DNA of 64,000 bases from Ypsolopha sequella (taxonomy: Eukaryota > Arthropoda > Insecta > Lepidoptera > Ypsolophidae), in assembly GCA_934047225.1 (NCBI GenBank), contig CAKOHE010000107.1:1054001-1118000 (forward strand). The letters run 5' to 3'. Position 1 is the first letter of the stretch. Each line of letters starts with the position of its first letter. Below the pieces are notes generated by a model. The model saw only the letters and a list, made by a program, of their open reading frames with translations. It was not told where the DNA came from and did no database searches. Shown here piece after piece: positions 58,901-64,000 of the stretch. A program made the position numbers and the translations under genes.

Positions 58901-61900
58901 TGTTTCTTCACTGCATTGTTTCCTCCAGGGATCCAGTACTGTTTTCTTAGGTTTGCCTGTGTCAAACGGGGACCTCCATGGAGTGTATGTTTGTGAGCTT
59001 CGTTGACCAACAGCTCGGCGAGGCGACTGTCTCGCGGTATGATCTTCGGATGTTTCATTTCCATGTTCAGCGTTGAGTTTTTCAGGCGTCCACCGACTCT
59101 CAAGACTCCGGAATTGTCAATAAACGGATGTAAATTTAGTATGTTGCTTTTTGTTCCAATAGTTTCACCTTTGCGTAAGTGTTTGAGTTCCGCTCCAAAT
59201 TCCTTTTCTTGCACGTTTTGTATAATCAGCATTTTCGCCGCGGATAGTTCTTGTAACGTGAGTTCGCTTGGCAGTATTTGGCGATTCAAGGCAAATACTC
59301 GTAATACCCACGCCAATACTCGTGTTACTTTTGAAAATGAGCTGTATTTGTTTAGAAGTGAGTCGATTATGCTTTCTTCTGTCTGTATAATGTTTGTTTG
59401 GAAGTGTTTTTGTCTCGCTTCTTCACTGGTGGTATATGTTTCATATTTATGTTGCTGTTTCTCACTTTCGAATGTTGAAAGCCACGCTGGTCCGTGCCAC
59501 CATAAACTGTTTTCTTTCAGCTGTTGTGCATATAAGCCTCTGCTTGCAGCGTCAGCCGGATTCTCGGCCGATTTTACATAGTGCCAACAGGCGCTTGGCA
59601 TGACGTCAGTTGTTTTCTTCACTCTATTTGCCACGAAAGGTTTCCATCTACTCGGTTCTCCTTGTAACCAACCGAGTGTAACCATCGAGTCCGTCCAGCC
59701 ATAGATTTCAAGTTTATATTGTAACAGAGCGTCTTTAACTTTGCTCATGAGCTTTGACAGAAGGTACGTGCCGCTTAACTCGAGACGGGCCAAAGTGGTT
59801 GCTTTCTTGTTGGGTACCAGTTTTGTTTTAGCGGCGACCAACACCACCTTCGATTGACCTCTGACCCTCGCATAAATAACGCAAGCGTATATATCTAAGG
59901 ACGCGTCACTATATCCGTGCAGCTCTATGACGTCACCTTTGCGACATAATATCCATCTTGGGATTTCGTATTCATTGATAACGTGTAGTTCTGTTTTTAT
60001 TTTCGTCCACTCTTTCTGTATTTCGCTTGAGACCTTATCATCCCACTTCATTTCATCTTTCCATAGTTTTTGAAACAATAGTTTTAATTTGGCTGTTAGC
60101 GGAGCCAGCCATCCCAGCGGATCGAACAGCTTTGAGATTTCTGATAAAAGTGTTCGTTTTGTTAATGTTTTTGTTGTTTCTTCCGTCATTTTACATTGAA
60201 ACGCGAATGTATCCTCAGTAGCGTTCCAGCACAAGCCCAATGTTTTTGTTATGTTTTCTGTTTTGAAGTTGAAGACGTCCTCTTTTGACGTGTTTTTCTG
60301 GTTCTTGATATCTTCCAGTACTTTTTGTTCGTTAGCCGACCATTTTCTAAGATTGAATCCTCCTGATTGCATAAGCAAGTTTAAGTCTGATATTAATTTT
60401 ATTCCTTCTTCAATGGTGTCAGTCCCGTGTACAAGGTCATACATATAAAAAGCGTTTTCAACTACTTTGGATGCCTCCGGAAAATTTTCTCGCTCATCTG
60501 CAGCCAATCTTCTTAGCGTCATCATCGCCAAAAATGGGGCTGCTCGGGTCCCGTACGTAACTGTCGTTAAATTGTATGTTTGTATAGGTTGTTCTGGATC
60601 GTCTCTCCATAGAATTTTTTGGTATTTCTGATCTGTTTCATCTATCCAAATCATTCTAAACATCTTCTCAATATCAGCTGTGAAAGCATATTGATATTGT
60701 CTCCACTTCAGTAGTATCATCTGTAGATCTATTTGTAGATTAGGGCCTGTGTACATGAGCTGGTTTAAACTACACCCTGTATCTGTTTTTTCCGAGGCAT
60801 TAAAAACCACCCTGTATCGTGTTGTTAGTGAATCGGCGCGCTCTACGCCGTGGTGCGGTAAATAGAATTCCGGCGTCTCTTTATAACTCGCCGCCGCCGA
60901 CGGTTTCATATGTTCCATTGCTTTATACTCCGCCATAAACGCCTTATAGTCTTGTTGTAGTTTTGGTTGCCTTTCAAACCGTTTTTCTAAACTTCTGAAT
61001 TGTGCCAGCGCTCTTATCTTCGAAGAGCCCAATCGGTTCTCAATGTTTTCTTTTAGGGGGAGTCTGACTACATAACTTCCATCTTCTTTCCTGCTTGTTG
61101 TTTCGTCATAAAACGCAATACATTGCTGGTCTTCCAAAGAAAATTGATTTTGAGTTTGTTCGCTGATCTCTTCTATTTCCCAAAACTTTTTCATCTCCTC
61201 AATGTCTTGCAGTACCAAGTTACATTTGTATGTTTTTGTTCCACCACATAATAACCACCCAAGTTTTGTTTGTTGTGCAACTGGTTGTCTTGAATTATCT
61301 CCTTTAATCATTCCGCTTTGTACTATCAGTGAGTAGATGTCTGCTCCGAACAAAATATCCACTGGACGGCTGATGTAAAAGTCGGGGTCGGCCAATGTAA
61401 TGTTTTCTATGAATTTCCACTCCGGTTTTCCAAACGTGTTGATAGGTAAGTTGCCGACCAGATTGCTCATAATGATGACGTCAGTATGGAAATTGTAGTC
61501 CGTGTTTACAGAATGACATTCAATGTTTATCTTCCCCTTTCCATTGTTTTGTTTCTCTCCCACTCCAAAAATAACTCCCTTACAGTTTTCTCTCTTTATT
61601 TTTAGTAGTTGAGCAGCTCGTTCGGAGATTATCGAAATTTGGCTACCAACATCCACTAAACTTCTCATGTAGTGAAAGGTGCCATTTGAACCTTTCACCC
61701 TTATCATCGCAGTTGACAGCAAAACTTCTGTAGGTTCATTTTCTCCCCGTTGTTGCATCGAGTGGCCTCGCTGTTGTATTTCATCTTGTGTTGACATTGT
61801 TACGCTGGACATTGAAGTTGGCTTATTGAATACATCATGCATTAAGGTGTTATGTTTTTTGTTGCATTTGCGACATGAATGTTTGGATTTGCATTCATTG

Positions 61901-63024
61901 CCGTGGTGGGTAAAAAGGCAATTTATGCAAACTTGCAATTCTTTTACTGCCTTTAGCCGTTGCTCGTCCGACAGTTCTAAAAATTTTCTGCAATTATACA
62001 GGCCGTGTTCGAAATTGCAGAGTGGACATTTTACTGTTGTCACGTTGAATGTTGATGTCGAAACTGGTTTATAATTTCCGCTGTTTCCTTTATTCCAGTT
62101 ACTGTTTCCGCTAAGAAATTTTCTGAAAGTAGTTGGTTTTTCAAAACGGGGATTTGTTAGTTGTTGCCCAAAATGTTGTTGCGGTTTTGCCTCATGTTTT
62201 CGATGCGATGTTTCTAATGCGGTAAATTTCATTTCCAAATATTCAAGGAAGTCCTTTAGGACCGGTAGTTCTCGGCGGTCCTTTAGTGACTCAATATACT
62301 CTGAGTGGCTGTCAGAGTCTAGCTTCTGGTCTAAGATGTGTACAAGCAGTGGATCCCACGTACTTATGTCCACCCCTAAGTTCTTGATGGCATTAAGGCT
62401 CTCCTGGGTTACGTCATGCATACGTTTGATTTGTTGCAGTGTTTGCTGTTTCATAGTAGGCAATTCCAAAAAGGTGTAAATATGCGCTGAAAATATATTC
62501 CTTTTGTTATTGTAACGGCGGTTGAGAATGTCCCAGCACACCGTGTAGTTTTCCGAGCTGATAGGTAAATGCTGTATAAGTTTTTCAGCCTCGCCACGCA
62601 CTTTGCTCTTCAAAAATTGCATTTTTTGCGCTCCCGATAACGACATGTTGTTGTGGATAGCTTCAGAAAAAAGATCCTTGAAGGATACTCACTGGTTGTA
62701 GTTCCCGCCGAATGTTGGTACCTCTAGTTTTGGTGTAGTCTTCTCTCGATGTTTCTCGGACCACATCCTTGAGTTTATAGCTTTTTTAATGTTGTTGTAT
62801 TTTGTTTCGCACCTGTTATATAACTCCTCTGACTCTTCTCGTTCTAGATCTTTCAATTCACTCTCCAGCTCCCAATGCAATGAATCGATCGCTTTCCATC
62901 TTGACTCCAATGTTTTTAACGTGTCTTCATACTCCCATCTCTCTGTTATATTGTCAATGTTTATGTTTTTAAATGTTCTTTCGAAAGCCTTGTAGTTACC
63001 CGATTGTTTCCGTGATTTCTCCAT
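55915..63024 (-). pseudogene. BEL/Pao gag-pol-env polyprotein, one in-frame TGA
   Basis: One frame of 2,370 codons. An in-frame TGA at 62691-62689 separates the first 111 residues (coiled-coil gag start) from the rest. Numbering from the Met at 62646: gag to about 200; zinc knuckles 207-270 (CPLCNFEHGLYNC, CRKCNKKH); aspartic protease about 310-450 (LVDVGSQISII); reverse transcriptase about 590-800, where the YxDD site reads YMYD (734-737, codon 736 at 60441-60439); RNase H about 905-1040 (GYSDAS, LARLELSG, NPADAASRG); integrase zinc finger 1217-1256 (HKHTLHGG, CVNC); DDE core with VDYTG, SDCGTNF and VWERS; envelope from about 1595. The envelope has a hydrophobic signal (1605-1623), a furin-type RARQRR/GLIDGVG site (1718-1723) and a transmembrane helix about 2146-2165. 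It resembles F-type insect retroviral and baculoviral fusion proteins. The polymerase lesion suggests this copy cannot reverse-transcribe itself. Confidence 0.93.
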
Positions 63025-63218
63025 CTTCGCTCTTGTTTATGTTTATAACTGTATGTTTATGTTGACTGCACCTCTGATGATGTTGCGTTGATTCCGCTGC
63101 GATACCTCTGGCAAGCTCTGGGTGTGATTGAAGCCCCTTCTCAATTAACTGGTGATTTCCGCTTGTGGAAGGCCAGCAAACCGATAGCTAACACACCGGA
63201 AACCTACCAAAGTACCAC

Positions 63219-63235
63219 AGTGGCTCGAAGGACCA
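63219..63235 (-). other. BEL/Pao primer-binding site
   Basis: TGGTCCTTCGAGCCACT in sense orientation, one base after the 5' LTR end. It starts with TGG, as expected for a complement of a tRNA 3' CCA end. The TGGTCCTTCGAGCC form is familiar from BEL elements; the tRNA species was not determined. Confidence 0.75.
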
Positions 63236-63236
63236 G

Positions 63237-63389
63237 TGTTCAGGGATGCAGTCGTTATGAAAACACGATTTCACTTAATTTGTTTTATTTTGTTGGAATA
63301 CACGCCCAGTGTCTACGGGTTTTAATTGTGTACTAAAAGTCCAAAAGAGCGGCGGCGCGCGCCACAAAGGTGTTCGGTTACACCGAACA
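63237..63389 (-). repeat. BEL/Pao 5' LTR
   Basis: Identical partner of 55675-55827. It is followed on the right by ATAAT, the target-site duplication. It would hold the promoter in minus-strand sense; no TATA box was recognised. Confidence 0.95.
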
Positions 63390-63583
63390 ATAATTTTAAA
63401 TTCATTTTTGCTTATACGAGTAGATGGGTTATTATGTTAACAGATTGTCTATTTTCCTATTAGGTCTATAAATATGTTATTATTTAAGTTTAAATAACTA
63501 TGTAATAATTAACTAAAAGATTGTTTATCTCTGAATAAAATAAAAAAAATAACACCATGAAACAAAACTAAGGTTCTACCTAC

Positions 63584-63990
63584 CAAGGGTCACCTGAAGC
63601 TTGTTCAAGGTTACGGGGAAGATATTTTTCAAATTTCTGTCCATCACTGACCTGGCCGAGTAAGGGTCATAGACGAGTACTCTATTGGTGGTGTGGCAGG
63701 GCGGCGGGTCTGCAGCGACGGTGGGAGGTGCGGGAGGCAGCTCCTCACCCCACACGCGCAGGAAGAGGGAGCGGTTGCCGCGCGTCGCCAGCAGAAGCGG
63801 CGCTTCGCAGGTGGAGCGCAGCGCCACATGCCCACCTGGAGGGGGCGCGCGGCGCGCGGTACAGGGCGTGGCCGGCAGACGGCGCCACGAGCCCGCCCAC
63901 TGCACGTGCCGCGCGTCCTCGCGCAGCTCAGCCCTACCGAGCTGTTGTCGCACACGCACGCCACCGGCACCTGCACCACACACACGTCAT
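63584..63990 (-). CDS. Partial exon, possible ionotropic receptor
   Basis: A GC-rich minus-strand segment cut by the window edge or beginning at an acceptor inside it (CCCCCTCCAG at about 63837 is one option). The frame reads GGHVALRSTCEAPLLLATRG, NRSLFLRVWGEELPPAPP, NRVLVYDPYSARSVMDRN and LKNIFPVTLNKLQVTLG. It ends at the good donor CTTG/GTAGGT (63583), phase 1. The YDPxx...IFPxxLNxLxxxxLG pattern recalls the linker just before the ligand-binding domain of insect ionotropic receptors, variant glutamate-receptor-like chemosensory channels. There are no catalytic or pore residues to check, so the family is a guess. The strong GC and codon bias contrast with the surrounding repeats and support real coding. 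The upstream part (63838-63990) is less certain. Confidence 0.5.
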
Positions 63991-64000
63991 CAAGATTTAG

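Larger units (their letters stand above)
55675..63389 (-). mobile_element. Complete BEL/Pao LTR retrotransposon with env (7,715 bp)
   Basis: Two identical 153-bp LTRs (55675-55827 and 63237-63389), each TG...CA, are flanked by the 5-bp direct repeat ATAAT (55670-55674 and 63390-63394). In minus-strand sense the 5' LTR is followed by the primer-binding site and a polyprotein frame 63024-55915, then the 3' LTR. The domain order gag, protease, reverse transcriptase, RNase H, integrase, envelope in one frame is that of roo-type BEL elements. LTR identity indicates recent insertion. The interior has one in-frame stop and an altered YxDD box. Confidence 0.95.

Noticed and set aside
63728..64000. 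90-codon plus-strand frame at the right edge
   Set aside because: Alanine- and arginine-rich shadow of the GC-rich minus-strand exon, which has a proper donor site.

Overview
The window looks like lepidopteran (moth or butterfly) nuclear DNA: AT-rich and gene-poor. It carries moth-type RTE and jockey/CR1-like non-LTR retrotransposons, a roo-type BEL/Pao element, a PIF/Harbinger transposon, the dispersed repeat of Lepidoptera marked by GTTCCGTACC and CCGCTGTCCGT, fold-back MITEs and long minisatellites. Host coding sequence is limited to a few exons, all on the minus strand: two consecutive ELOVL (very-long-chain fatty-acid elongase) exons at 7.2-8.5 kb, an unidentified 131-nt exon at 2.5 kb, and a GC-rich exon at the right edge that may belong to an ionotropic receptor.

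Layout: 0-11.4 kb holds LINE fragments, several fold-back MITEs, the ELOVL exons and a 102-bp minisatellite. 11.8-30.8 kb is one 19,028-bp element with two 4,917-bp direct terminal repeats (TG...CA), a 4-bp target-site duplication ATAC, and a 9.2-kb interior with no recognisable gag, pol or env. I read it as a giant non-autonomous LTR retrotransposon (LARD-like), probably oriented on the minus strand. 31.3-36.7 kb holds a LINE fragment and an apparently intact two-ORF LINE with a poly(A) tail. 37.2-40.9 kb holds a pair of 251-bp repeats flanking a 47-bp minisatellite, and a tandem MITE pair. 43.6-48.6 kb is a nearly full-length but decayed two-ORF LINE. 48.8-50.4 kb has RTE fragments. 50.5-52.3 kb is a 75-bp minisatellite open on both strands. 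52.8-53.7 kb is a 128-bp array built from eight 16-mers, cutting into a PIF/Harbinger transposase gene (53.7-55.0 kb). 55.7-63.4 kb is a complete BEL/Pao element with identical 153-bp LTRs, a 5-bp duplication ATAAT, and a single gag-pol-env reading frame. That frame carries one in-frame stop and an altered reverse-transcriptase YxDD motif.

The standout features are the 19-kb coding-free LTR element, whose LTR differences are clustered at one end, and the BEL/Pao copy, which looks recently inserted although its own polymerase appears defective. Both imply mobilisation by proteins supplied from other elements. All calls come from reading the sequence; no database search was run.
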